DNA from: an uncultured Bacteroidales bacterium
Lineage (GTDB): Bacteria > Bacteroidota > Bacteroidia > Bacteroidales > UBA932
Assembly (NCBI GenBank): GCA_944323345.1
Contig: CALUSC010000010.1
Location: 1-61,312, forward strand
Reading direction: 5' to 3'
Length of the DNA: 61,312 nt
Positions within the stretch are counted from its first letter, which is position 1. Each line of letters begins with the position of its first letter. Below the pieces are notes generated by a model. The model did not search any database. It was not told the DNA's origin and was given only the letters and a program-made list of their open reading frames with translations. Below are positions 29,533-37,449 of the stretch, piece after piece. The position numbers were made by a program, and so were the translations under genes.

Positions 29533-29979
29533 ATGAAAAATTTATTGAAAATAGCATTTGTCGCTGCCGTATTGGCGGCAGCCTCCTCATGTGAAAAGGC
29601 AGGGGAGGAGGGAGAGGCTTATCTTCCTGTGACACCGTATAATATCGAAGGAATATGGGAGCTGTCGGAGTGGAACGGGGCGGCTCTTGCCGATGGGACT
29701 TTCGCCTATATCGAAATTGTCCGTCAGGACAGGAAATTCACCACTTATGATAATCTGGACAGTTTCCTGACATCAGTCAAGACAGGCGAATACGATGTCG
29801 ACGAGGTGGATGGAAGTATCGGCGGCATTTACGACTATTCCAGCATGACTCCGTGGTCCCACAGCTATGTCATTTCAGAACTGACGCATGACAGGATGGT
29901 GTGGACTGCCGAAGACGATGAATCGGAAGTGCGCGTATATGTCCGCGTAGATGCTCTCCCCGACGGTATCGCACAGTAG
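29533..29979 (+). CDS. Small lipoprotein, lipocalin-like
   Basis: 148 residues from the ATG at 29533, chosen because it places the lipoprotein signal MKNLLKIAFVAAVLA...SSC correctly; an upstream ATG at 29500 would add 11 charged residues before the signal and overlap the DUF1573 gene. After the Cys comes the acidic run EKAGEEGE, then YNIEGIWELSEWNG, the opening of lipocalin-like 8-strand barrel proteins of Bacteroidetes. The body ends with HDRMVWTAEDDESEVRVYVRV. The ligand is unknown. Confidence 0.8.
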   Translation: MKNLLKIAFVAAVLAAASSCEKAGEEGEAYLPVTPYNIEGIWELSEWNGAALADGTFAYIEIVRQDRKFTTYDNLDSFLTSVKTGEYDVDEVDGSIGGIYDYSSMTPWSHSYVISELTHDRMVWTAEDDESEVRVYVRVDALPDGIAQ

Positions 29980-30033
29980 CCGTCTTCTCCTGACCAGAGA
30001 ATAATAACACCTATTTTAATAACAAATACTAAA

Positions 30034-32352
30034 ATGAACAGAACAAATTCATTCCGCAGCCTGACTGCAGCAGCCATGGCTACGTTGGCGGCCGGAGCGC
30101 TATCGTTCACGTCCTGCGAGACATTCGACGACAGCGACATCCTGTCTTCTCTTGATGACCTCAATTCGAGGGTCGAGGCTTTGGAAACTGCACTGAACTC
30201 TCTTCAGGGAGATGTCGATGCCATTTCCGGACTTCTTGCCGAAGGCAAAGTGATCAAAAGTGTCACTTCGAACGCTGACGGCACTCAGTATACTATAACA
30301 TATGTAGGAGAAGATGTCAAATCGGATGTGATTACCGTGGGTACGGGAGACCCTGTCATCACTATCCTCAATGAGGGTGGCGTATACTATTGGGCGAAGA
30401 TAAATGCTGACGGAAAGGCTGAACATATCCTCGGCCCAGACAACAAGATTTCTGTACTTCCTGAAAAAGTGGAGATTCCTGAGCAGGTAGCTCCGACCCT
30501 TGACATTACCGAGGACGGGAAACTTCAGGTGTCTATCGACAATGGCTCTAAATGGACAGACACAGGTGTGCAGATTTCCGACATTTATGTGCCTACTTTC
30601 TCTTCAGTCGTTCCAGGCAACGGTTCTGTGGTTTTCACTCTCCAGGACGGAACTTCTTTCGAGGTGCCGATGACTGTCGAGCTTGTCTGCGAGTTTATCA
30701 GCGGAAAGACATATTTCGACTATGGCGAGACTCTCAAGCTGGCTGTCAATGCAAGCGGATATGAGAAATATGAACTGGTAGCGCCTAACGGATGGGAGGC
30801 TGCATTCGACGGGTCTGTCGTCACTGTTACTGCACCATATGAGGTTTCTGCCGGTGTCGCTGCATCCGGAGACATCGTTCTGAGGGTTTATGCTGACGGT
30901 GACGTATATATCGACAAGGTTTCCGTAGCTGTCGGTGAAGAGGCCGGTATCAGCATCTCTGTCGAAGAAACAGAGGATGCTGTGAATGTGAAAGTGACAG
31001 TGGGCGGAACGAGTGTTTACTGTGGCGTGATGAAGGCATCCGAGTTTACTGCCGAGGCTGCCGCCGCTTTGGCTGCATCTGAAATGGATCTTCCTGATTA
31101 TGACGATTACGGAAATCCTGTGGAAGGAGATTATAAATTCAATATTCCTATGGATTCCATGGATTGGAGTACAGGTAAAGGTATTCTTACCAAACCGTTA
31201 TCTGACTTTGTCGAGGCTCCTTCGGCTGGTGAGCAGTATGTAATATGGGCTGTAGATACATGGCAGGAGGATGAAGCCATCACGGCAGAAGATGTCTATA
31301 CTTATGTCTATGCTTATGCGTCTGCTGTAGAAACGAAGGTAGAGAATGTAACTTTCTGCGACGCTGACATCACTATCACTCCAGCCGGCCAGACTGAGTA
31401 TTATTATGGAATAGTAGAGAAAGACTATTACTATCCTGATGACATACTTTATAATTTGGGACCGGATTCATGGCAGCCGTATGAGTCTCATAGCGGCGAA
31501 TTGAAGATGAAATTATCGGAAATTGCAGCAAATCCTGACACTTATGTAAGTATTGACGCTGGCAGGACTTATCTGTTCTGGACTGTGGTGAAGAACTCGG
31601 ATATCAACGATACCGAATATACTGTAAAGGATATCAAGACTGAGGAATTCACTCTGAACGAACTGACATACGACGGTACTGCGCAGGTAACCTTCGGAGA
31701 AGTAGAAGCTACGCATAATTCTGTATCTGTCACTGTGACGGCACCTGAAAATGCGCATGCCGTATATGGCATGTATGCCGGAGCTGATATGGTGGCAGGT
31801 ATGACTGACGAACAGATTAGAAATGATCTCATGTACAGCGAGCTTGATCCTGACGATCTCACGATAAAAGGCACATATCTCAATGCAGAAACAAAGGGAT
31901 GGATCTTTGCCGTAGTGGTGGACAATGATGGCAAGGTGGGCCCTCTGACAAAAGTAGAGGCAAATACTACGGCTGTCGTAAGAAATGAAACTATCACCAT
32001 CGAGGCAGGTCAGCATTCATTCAGCAAGGATGGCCTGACACTGACTGTTCCGCTTACTATTACAGGCGAAGGGGCTGAAACAGTCGTATATTATAATAAG
32101 ACAGCTGATTCAGATTGGTATTTCTATGGAGAGTTTGAAGCTATTGACGCCGCTGTAGCAAGCGACCCGTCGCATTCTTCATTCTCAAGGGTACCGGTTT
32201 CGGAGCTGGTAGACGGAGCGCTTGAAATACCGTTCTATTCATATACTGCAGCTGGAGAATATAATTTCTACGCTTATGTTATGGATGCAGACGGCCATGT
32301 AACATCTGATTACGCTCACATTACCTACACGTTTACTCCACCGACTAGGTAA
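30034..32352 (+). CDS. DUF4988-type lipoprotein with coiled coil and Ig-like domains
   Basis: 772 residues. The signal ends LSFTSC, followed by ETFDDSD. A short coiled coil (LDDLNSRVEALETALNSLQG, about 40-60) leads into the DUF4988-like segment (VDAISGLLAEGKVIKSV, ITILNEGGVYYWAKINADGK). The rest is a series of Ig/fibronectin-like beta domains, with aromatic-rich stretches such as YYYGIVEKDYYYPDD. Related DUF4988 proteins end many SusCD operons and are thought to be surface binding proteins. A strong terminator follows. The 54-base gap before it is the largest in the operon, but I see no internal promoter. Confidence 0.8.
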   Translation: MNRTNSFRSLTAAAMATLAAGALSFTSCETFDDSDILSSLDDLNSRVEALETALNSLQGDVDAISGLLAEGKVIKSVTSNADGTQYTITYVGEDVKSDVITVGTGDPVITILNEGGVYYWAKINADGKAEHILGPDNKISVLPEKVEIPEQVAPTLDITEDGKLQVSIDNGSKWTDTGVQISDIYVPTFSSVVPGNGSVVFTLQDGTSFEVPMTVELVCEFISGKTYFDYGETLKLAVNASGYEKYELVAPNGWEAAFDGSVVTVTAPYEVSAGVAASGDIVLRVYADGDVYIDKVSVAVGEEAGISISVEETEDAVNVKVTVGGTSVYCGVMKASEFTAEAAAALAASEMDLPDYDDYGNPVEGDYKFNIPMDSMDWSTGKGILTKPLSDFVEAPSAGEQYVIWAVDTWQEDEAITAEDVYTYVYAYASAVETKVENVTFCDADITITPAGQTEYYYGIVEKDYYYPDDILYNLGPDSWQPYESHSGELKMKLSEIAANPDTYVSIDAGRTYLFWTVVKNSDINDTEYTVKDIKTEEFTLNELTYDGTAQVTFGEVEATHNSVSVTVTAPENAHAVYGMYAGADMVAGMTDEQIRNDLMYSELDPDDLTIKGTYLNAETKGWIFAVVVDNDGKVGPLTKVEANTTAVVRNETITIEAGQHSFSKDGLTLTVPLTITGEGAETVVYYNKTADSDWYFYGEFEAIDAAVASDPSHSSFSRVPVSELVDGALEIPFYSYTAAGEYNFYAYVMDADGHVTSDYAHITYTFTPPTR

Positions 32353-32378
32353 CTGTCTGCTACAGATTTATTTCAATT

Positions 32379-32412
32379 AGAGGCTGCACCATCCGGTGCG
32401 GCCTCTTTTTTT
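32379..32412 (+). terminator. Terminator of the SusC/SusD operon
   Basis: An 11- to 12-bp stem (AGAGGCTGCACC with GGTGCGGCCTCT, one T-G pair) with a 4-base loop, followed by eight T, 26 bases after the last stop. Confidence 0.92.
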
Positions 32413-32650
32413 GCCGGCCAGTCCCGGCCGATTTAAAAAAACAGAGGGTGGCCCAAACCAATTTCGGGTCATCCTCAAATGTCTTTCTTCGAAACCATTG
32501 ACGAACCGAGAGTAATCGTGCTTGTACGAATTACCGAGGTGAAGATAATGGAAAAACGCAGTTTAAGACTGAACCTTTCTTAACCCCCCCCCGCAGGCTA
32601 ACGTCTATCTGCTCACTCTTGAATATCCACAGGATATTCTCGTGAACCGT

Positions 32651-32830
32651 TCACGACCTATTAGGGGTGTTTTGCGACTTCCGTCGCATGCCCTTTGGGC
32701 ATCCGTCGTATGCTTTGAACAGCCGCTCGAAAGCCTCTGTCCTCAACTCGTCGGGAAGCTTGTCCAGGGTGTTGATGTGCGTCAGCGAGAAACACCACTT
32801 GTCCAGCAGGGTCTCGCACTCTTCCCGGCA
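32651..32830 (-). pseudogene. Fragment of an Rpn-type (PDDEXK_2) nuclease/transposase gene
   Basis: A 59-codon open stretch is bounded upstream by an in-frame TAG that falls in the first 52-bp repeat. Its core, LLDKWCFSLTHINTLDKLPD followed by ELRTEAFERLFKAYD, matches the helical region that follows the nuclease core in Bacteroidetes PD-(D/E)XK transposase-family proteins of the Rpn type. The N-terminal nuclease domain and the usual C-terminus are missing, and the last 17 residues look unrelated. I call it a relic; the family match is from memory of the pattern. Confidence 0.5.
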
Positions 32831-33130
32831 CTATCTGCAGCATTTCTGAGCGAAAATGACGCAGATGATGCTCTCCCCGGCGCTATCTGCAGCATTTCTG
32901 AGCGAAAATGACGCAGATGATACTCTCTCTGGCGCTATCTGCAGCATTTCTGAGCGAAAATGACGCAGATGATACTCTCTCTGGCGCTATCTGCAGCGCT
33001 TCTGAGCGAAAATGACGCAGATGATACTCTCCCCGGCGCTATCTGCAGCATTTCTGAGCAATAGTGACGCAGATGATGCTCTTCCCGGCACTATCTGCAG
33101 CGCTTCTGAGCGAAAATGACGCAGATAAGG
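32829..33130. repeat. Tandem 52-bp repeat array A (five full units plus a partial)
   Basis: Units start at 32829, 32881, 32933, 32985, 33037 and 33089; the last is about 41 bases long. Each contains ATCTGC ... GCAGAT arms 16 bases inside of each other plus inner CATTT/AAATG arms, giving a 34-base hairpin with a 2x2 internal loop (first copy 32833-32866). Units 4 and 6 replace CATTT by CGCTT and can form an alternative CGCT/AGCG inner stem. The period is not a multiple of three, so it is not coding. The units are contiguous with no unique spacers, so it is not CRISPR. Confidence 0.92.
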
Positions 33131-33166
33131 CCAGGCGGTGGCGGGAACTCGCCGGACTTGTCTGAC

Positions 33167-33308
33167 GGACTAAAGCCGCTGGGACGTAAAAACGTGGTTA
33201 GTCCTGCAGAAAAGTACCGGACTAAAGCCGCAAAGGCGAAAAAACGGTGTTAGTCGCGCATGGAAGTGACGGACTAAATCCGCTGGGACGTAAAAACGGT
33301 GTTAGTCC
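33167..33308. repeat. Tandem 52-bp repeat array B (three units)
   Basis: Three units begin with GGACTAA at 33167, 33219 and 33271, exactly 52 bases apart. Each ends its hairpin with TTAGTCC or TTAGTCG (33198-33204, 33250-33256, 33302-33308), giving 38-base hairpins with inner sequence AGCCGCTGGGACGTAAAAACG or variants. The sequence is unrelated to array A but has the same period. Confidence 0.88.
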
Positions 33309-33501
33309 CGCATGGAAAAAGTATCGGCAGACTGCAAAGCTACCGGAACAGAAGTCTGAAAGTTTTTCTTTTTCTGCATTAAATTTTTCTTTTTCGATGC
33401 CGCGCTTTCAGAGAATTTCATATTCTTTGTATTCCATGTTCCTGAACGTTATACGTAGCATCCTGACTTGTGATAAAGTTTGTATAATGATTTTTAATAT
33501 G

Positions 33502-33509
33502 TATTTTTG
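33502..33509 (+). promoter_or_regulatory. -7 promoter element before the small membrane-protein cluster
   Basis: TATTTTTG ends only two bases before the ATG at 33512. If it is functional the transcript starts at or within the start codon, implying a leaderless mRNA. Confidence 0.45.
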
Positions 33510-33511
33510 CG

Positions 33512-33700
33512 ATGAGGACGGAGTTGGGTAAGTGGCTGATGGACATCGCCAAATATATGGTGACAGTATTGCTGTTGTCATCGGTATTCGGAGATATGAC
33601 GAATCTGTGGGCTGTGACATCAGCCATACTGGCGTCATTGTTAACATTGCTGATGGGGCTTTGGCTGGTAAGGAACAGGAATAAACGGGAAAACAAATAG
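33512..33700 (+). CDS. Small membrane protein, DUF6722-like
   Basis: 62 residues. It begins MRTELGKWLMDIAKYMVTVL, then has two predicted membrane helices (about 13-30 and 35-53) and a basic tail (RNRNKRENK). The pattern MxxELGKWxxDIAKY with VLLSSVFGD is that of the short DUF6722 family of Bacteroidales. Function is unknown. It heads a run of three tiny ORFs; the next start is one base after its stop. Confidence 0.75.
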   Translation: MRTELGKWLMDIAKYMVTVLLLSSVFGDMTNLWAVTSAILASLLTLLMGLWLVRNRNKRENK

Positions 33701-33701
33701 T

Positions 33702-33803
33702 ATGGTAACAATCGTAGTATCGGTTTTTGTGGTCCTCATCGGGGCTGTAGGCGTGATTTACTTCAACTATCAAGATAAGAAAGAAGCACGCAGAATGAAA
33801 TGA
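33702..33803 (+). CDS. 33-residue single-span membrane peptide
   Basis: MVTIVVSVFVVLIGAVGVIY is followed by FNYQDKKEARRMK: one membrane helix and a basic cytoplasmic tail. It starts two bases after the DUF6722-like stop. Its own stop overlaps the ATG of the next small ORF (ATGA). The tight spacing and clean topology support a real gene, although it is very short. Confidence 0.55.
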   Translation: MVTIVVSVFVVLIGAVGVIYFNYQDKKEARRMK

Positions 33804-33931
33804 ACACAAAGGAGGAGTGATTATGGGCCGTATGTGCCTTTGTATTGCCGGTGAGCATTGTCTCAGGTATTTATTTGGGGAAAGAAGACAGAAAAACGCT
33901 TGAGGGGCTCCGCGAGATGTTGTCGGACTGA
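33800..33931 (+). pseudogene. Small membrane protein ORF with an in-frame TGA
   Basis: Read from the ATG at 33800, the frame gives MNTKEE, a TGA at 33818-33820, then LWAVCAFVLPVSIVSGIYLG, and a charged tail (KEDRKTLEGLREMLSD) to a second TGA at 33929. The part after the first TGA is a clear membrane helix plus soluble tail with no other start codon in a sensible place. TGA for TGG is a one-base change, so a nonsense mutation or sequencing error is the simplest view. A competing 26-codon ORF in another frame (33823-33903) has a GGAGG sequence well placed but a non-protein-like composition. Confidence 0.5.
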
Positions 33932-33980
33932 GCATCAGGCATCTTCGATGCAATATTGCATGATTTCTTCGTGAATTTAT

Positions 33981-33988
33981 TAAATTTG
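33981..33988 (+). promoter_or_regulatory. -7 promoter element for the sdaA-suf operon
   Basis: TAAATTTG, 59 bases before the GTG at 34047 and 26 before the ATG at 34014. Confidence 0.55.
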
Positions 33989-34046
33989 CCGAAATTTCGC
34001 GGAATGTGCGGTCATGCCTGCATTCTGCGGCAACAGGCAGAATAAA

Positions 34047-35267
34047 GTGAAATCTCTTAAGGAATTATATAAAATAGGACGCGGGCCGTCCAGCAGTCAT
34101 ACCATGGGGCCGTCAAAGGCTGCGACCATGTTTTCCCACAGGCATCCGGAGGCAGATTCTTTCGAAGTTACCCTGTACGGCAGCCTCGCGGCCACAGGAA
34201 AAGGCCATTTGACGGACGTTGCCATTATTGACGCGCTTTCCGACGGCGGAAGGAAACGCGTCGACATTGTCTGGGAACCGGACATATTCCTTCCTTATCA
34301 TCCGAACGGGATGAAGTTTACAGCGAAAGACAGCGAAGGGAATACAGGTGCCGAATGGACAGTCTACAGCATCGGCGGGGGAACCATTTCCGAAGGTCCG
34401 GGCTCTGCGATAGGAGAAGGCCCGGATATTTATGATCTGAATACTATCGCCGATATAGTGAAATGGTGTCAGGAAAACGGCCGGAATTACTGGGAATATG
34501 TCCAGCAGTGCGAGGATGAGGATATATGGGACTATCTGAAGACAGTGTGGGAAGCCATGAAATCATCCATACAGAGAGGCCTGGACAGCGAAGGCGCCCT
34601 GCCGGGTCCTTTGAAACTTTCCCGCAAGGCCGCGACTTATCATATCAAGGCTTCCGGATACAAGGCCAATCTCCAGACCCGCGGCATGGTATTTTCCTAC
34701 GCTTTGGCGGTCAGCGAAGAAAACGCTTCCGGCGGTGTGGTCGTGACTGCTCCGACCTGCGGCTCCAGCGGAGTGCTCCCGGCAGTGCTCTATCATATTT
34801 CCAAAGGCCATGATTTCAATGAAAAGCGTATACTTCATGCTTTAGCTACCGGAGGCATTTTCGGAAACGTGGTCAAGCACAATGCATCTATCTCAGGGGC
34901 GGAAGTGGGCTGTCAGGGAGAAGTGGGCGTGGCTTGCGCCATGGCTTCTGCCGCCACATGCCAGCTTTTCGGAGGTACCCCTACCCAGGTGGAGTATGCC
35001 GCTGAAATGGGCCTGGAACATCACCTCGGCATGACCTGCGACCCGGTATGCGGCCTGGTGCAGATCCCGTGCATAGAAAGGAATGCTTTCGCAGCGGCAC
35101 GCGCCCTCGATTCGAATATATACGCTTCTTTTTCAGACGGTTTCCACAGGGTGCCCTTCGATGAAGTGGTCCAGGTCATGAAAGAGACCGGTCATGACAT
35201 CCCGTCGCTTTACAAGGAGACTGGGGAGGGCGGCCTGGCAAAGGGAAAGAAACACCTGAAGAAATAG
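34047..35267 (+). CDS. sdaA: L-serine ammonia-lyase (iron-sulfur type)
   Basis: 406 residues from the GTG at 34047, chosen because family members begin at KSLKELYKIGRGPSSSHTMG; an ATG at 34014 would add 11 residues. It is the one-chain form, with the beta domain (GPSSSHTMGPSKAA, SIGGGTISEG) followed by the alpha domain. Cysteines for the 4Fe-4S cluster sit in APTCGSSGVLPAVL and CDPVCGLVQIPCIERN. It deaminates serine to pyruvate and ammonia. It lies 19 bases before sufB; supply of Fe-S clusters by the following suf genes would suit this oxygen-sensitive enzyme. Confidence 0.93.
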   Translation: MKSLKELYKIGRGPSSSHTMGPSKAATMFSHRHPEADSFEVTLYGSLAATGKGHLTDVAIIDALSDGGRKRVDIVWEPDIFLPYHPNGMKFTAKDSEGNTGAEWTVYSIGGGTISEGPGSAIGEGPDIYDLNTIADIVKWCQENGRNYWEYVQQCEDEDIWDYLKTVWEAMKSSIQRGLDSEGALPGPLKLSRKAATYHIKASGYKANLQTRGMVFSYALAVSEENASGGVVVTAPTCGSSGVLPAVLYHISKGHDFNEKRILHALATGGIFGNVVKHNASISGAEVGCQGEVGVACAMASAATCQLFGGTPTQVEYAAEMGLEHHLGMTCDPVCGLVQIPCIERNAFAAARALDSNIYASFSDGFHRVPFDEVVQVMKETGHDIPSLYKETGEGGLAKGKKHLKK

Positions 35268-35286
35268 AAGCTGCAGATAAGAAACT

Positions 35287-36720
35287 ATGGCAGAAGATAG
35301 AGACATATTGAAGGAAATCACATCCCAGGAGTACGAACACGGATTCGTCACCGATGTGGAGCAGGAATTCATCCCGAAAGGCCTGAACGAAGACATCATC
35401 AGGCTTATTTCGGCGAAAAAGGAAGAGCCGCAGTGGCTGTTGGATTTCCGGCTGGACGCTTTCCGCAAATGGCAGAAGATGAAAATGCCGGAATGGGCTC
35501 ATCTGGACATACCTGAAATAGATTTTCAGGATATAATTTATTTCGCGGCCCCGAAAAAGGAACGTCCGGACCATATCGACCCCGAGCTGGAGGCCACTTT
35601 CGAGAAACTCGGCATTCCGCTGCATGAGCGCGAGGCATTGGCAGGCGTAGCCGTCGATGCTGTATTCGATTCAGTATCAGTAAAAACCACCTTCCGCAAG
35701 ACACTCGCAGAGAAAGGCATCATCTTCTGCCCGTTTTCCGAGGCCGTAAAGGAATATCCGGACCTGGTCAGGAAATATCTGGCTTCTGTCGTCCCTGTCG
35801 GGGACAATTTTTACGCTGCGCTCAATTCCGCCGTTTTCAGCGACGGCTCATTCTGCTATATTCCTAAAGGAGTCCGCTGCCCTATGGAGCTGTCCAGCTA
35901 TTTCAGGATAAATGCCAGCGGCACCGGACAGTTCGAGAGGACTCTGATAGTCGCAGACGAAGGCTCGTATGTCAGCTATCTCGAAGGCTGCACCGCCCCG
36001 ATGAGGGACGAGAACCAGCTCCACGCCGCCGTCGTGGAAATAGTCGTGGAAAAAGATGCGGACGTAAAATATTCCACCGTCCAGAACTGGTATCCGGGTG
36101 ATGCTCAGGGCCGTGGGGGAATATTCAATTTCGTGACCAAGCGGGGAATCTGCAAGGGTGAGGGCAGCCATCTGTCCTGGACCCAGGTGGAGACAGGCTC
36201 AGCCATCACATGGAAATATCCGAGCACCATCCTGAAAGGCGACAATTCTTCATCGGAGTTCTATTCTGTAGCCGTCACGAACAACATGCAGCAGGCGGAT
36301 ACCGGCACGAAGATGATTCATATAGGCAAGAATACCAGAAGCCGCATCATAAGCAAGGGAATTTCCGCCGGACACAGCCAGAACAGCTACCGCGGACTCG
36401 TGAGAATAGAACCTAAAGCCGTGAATTCCAGGAATTATTCCCAGTGCGACAGCCTTCTTATAGGTGACAAATGCGGGGCCCACACATTCCCGCATATTGT
36501 CAATGCGAATACCTCCTCCATTGTGGAACACGAAGCCACGACCTCCAAAATCAGTGAAGAACAGCTTTTTTACTGCAACCAGCGCGGTATAGGTCCGGAG
36601 GATGCCGTCGGCCTCATAGTGAACGGTTATGCGCAGGAAGTGCTGGCGAAGCTTCCGATGGAATTCGCCGTCGAAGCCAGAAAACTGCTGCAGGTATCGC
36701 TGGAAGGGTCGGTCGGATAA
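35287..36720 (+). CDS. sufB: Fe-S cluster assembly protein SufB
   Basis: 477 residues, a normal length. SufB is the scaffold of the SufBCD complex. Diagnostic stretches are [20 protein letters not shown] at the N-terminus, [60 protein letters not shown] and the C-terminal [18 protein letters not shown] with [17 protein letters not shown]. It is followed by pnuC rather than directly by sufC, an unusual interruption. Confidence 0.97.
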   Translation: MAEDRDILKEITSQEYEHGFVTDVEQEFIPKGLNEDIIRLISAKKEEPQWLLDFRLDAFRKWQKMKMPEWAHLDIPEIDFQDIIYFAAPKKERPDHIDPELEATFEKLGIPLHEREALAGVAVDAVFDSVSVKTTFRKTLAEKGIIFCPFSEAVKEYPDLVRKYLASVVPVGDNFYAALNSAVFSDGSFCYIPKGVRCPMELSSYFRINASGTGQFERTLIVADEGSYVSYLEGCTAPMRDENQLHAAVVEIVVEKDADVKYSTVQNWYPGDAQGRGGIFNFVTKRGICKGEGSHLSWTQVETGSAITWKYPSTILKGDNSSSEFYSVAVTNNMQQADTGTKMIHIGKNTRSRIISKGISAGHSQNSYRGLVRIEPKAVNSRNYSQCDSLLIGDKCGAHTFPHIVNANTSSIVEHEATTSKISEEQLFYCNQRGIGPEDAVGLIVNGYAQEVLAKLPMEFAVEARKLLQVSLEGSVG

Positions 36721-36754
36721 TGCCATGTAATTGTCAGTCAGTTAAAATCAGAAT

Positions 36755-37414
36755 ATGCACGATATCATAAACTATACATTATTTACCATCGGGAACGATA
36801 CTCCTGTCCTTCTTATAGACCTGATAACATCGCTCTTCGGCCTGACGTGTGTCGTTCTGGCCGGGCGAAACAGCAAGTACAATTTCTGGGTAGGATACGT
36901 TTATACCGCGCTTCTGTTCCTGATGTTCTGGAACAAGCACCTGTACGCCAGTCTTATCCTCCAGCCGATATCCTTGGGGATAAACATCCTCGGACATTAC
37001 AGATGGACGCACCCCAAAAAAGACGAGGAAAGTTCTCAGGACCATAACTCTCTGAAAGTATCCATGCTGACATGGCCCCAGAGGGTGTTTGCCATCGTAT
37101 CGGTATTCGTGCTGGCGCTGTTTTGGGGATGGCTGCTGAGCCTGCTCGGAAACCGCTGGTTCGTCGGCGTTTTTCCTGCAGACCCTGTACCGTATCTCGA
37201 CTCATGCGTTACAGTACTGATACTTGTGGCGCAGTTCCTTTCGGCCCTGAAGAAGTGGGACTGCTGGATAGCATGGCTATTGGTGAATATTACCCAGCTC
37301 TGGCTGCACATTTCCGTAGGCCACGTATTCATGCCTGTCGTCTGCAGCCTGTATCTTGTAAACGGTGTCATTTCCCTGTACAGCTGGTACCGGCTTTATT
37401 CCAGAAAGGCATGA
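36755..37414 (+). CDS. pnuC: PnuC-type nicotinamide riboside transporter
   Basis: 219 residues with about seven membrane helices. The PnuC signature is clear: LAGRNSKYNFWVGYVYT, WNKHLYASLILQPI, YLDSCVTVLILVAQFLSALK, WDCWIAWLLVNITQLWLHIS. PnuC proteins take up nicotinamide riboside or related vitamins by facilitated diffusion. Here it sits between sufB and sufC with 34- and 35-base spacers. No kinase (NadR) or riboswitch is seen next to it, so the exact vitamin (nicotinamide riboside versus thiamine in the PnuT subgroup) is uncertain. Confidence 0.85.
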   Translation: MHDIINYTLFTIGNDTPVLLIDLITSLFGLTCVVLAGRNSKYNFWVGYVYTALLFLMFWNKHLYASLILQPISLGINILGHYRWTHPKKDEESSQDHNSLKVSMLTWPQRVFAIVSVFVLALFWGWLLSLLGNRWFVGVFPADPVPYLDSCVTVLILVAQFLSALKKWDCWIAWLLVNITQLWLHISVGHVFMPVVCSLYLVNGVISLYSWYRLYSRKA

Positions 37415-37449
37415 CACACCTTATGTATGAATGAAAGAACCTGATTGTT

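Larger units (their letters stand above)
32413..33501. other. Decayed intergenic region with repeat arrays
   Basis: About 1.1 kb without an intact gene. It holds a GAGGGTGGCCC/GGGTCATCCTC imperfect stem at 32444-32476 that resembles an element end or terminator, a run of nine C at 32584-32592, a nuclease-gene fragment, and two tandem hairpin arrays. ORFs in it are short and unconvincing. Confidence 0.6.

Noticed and set aside
32584-32592. Run of nine C as a phase-variation tract.
   Set aside because: It lies in non-coding DNA with no promoter or gene close by.
32829-33308. CRISPR array or integron attC cassette array.
   Set aside because: Units are contiguous without unique spacers, no cas genes or integrase are present, and no R'/R'' core sites such as GTTRRRY are found at unit ends.
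33823-33903. A 26-codon ORF beginning MGRMCLCIAGEH with GGAGG upstream.
   Set aside because: Composition is not protein-like; the neighbouring frame with one TGA encodes a much better membrane peptide, and GGAGG can be read as the codons for Lys-Glu-Glu there.
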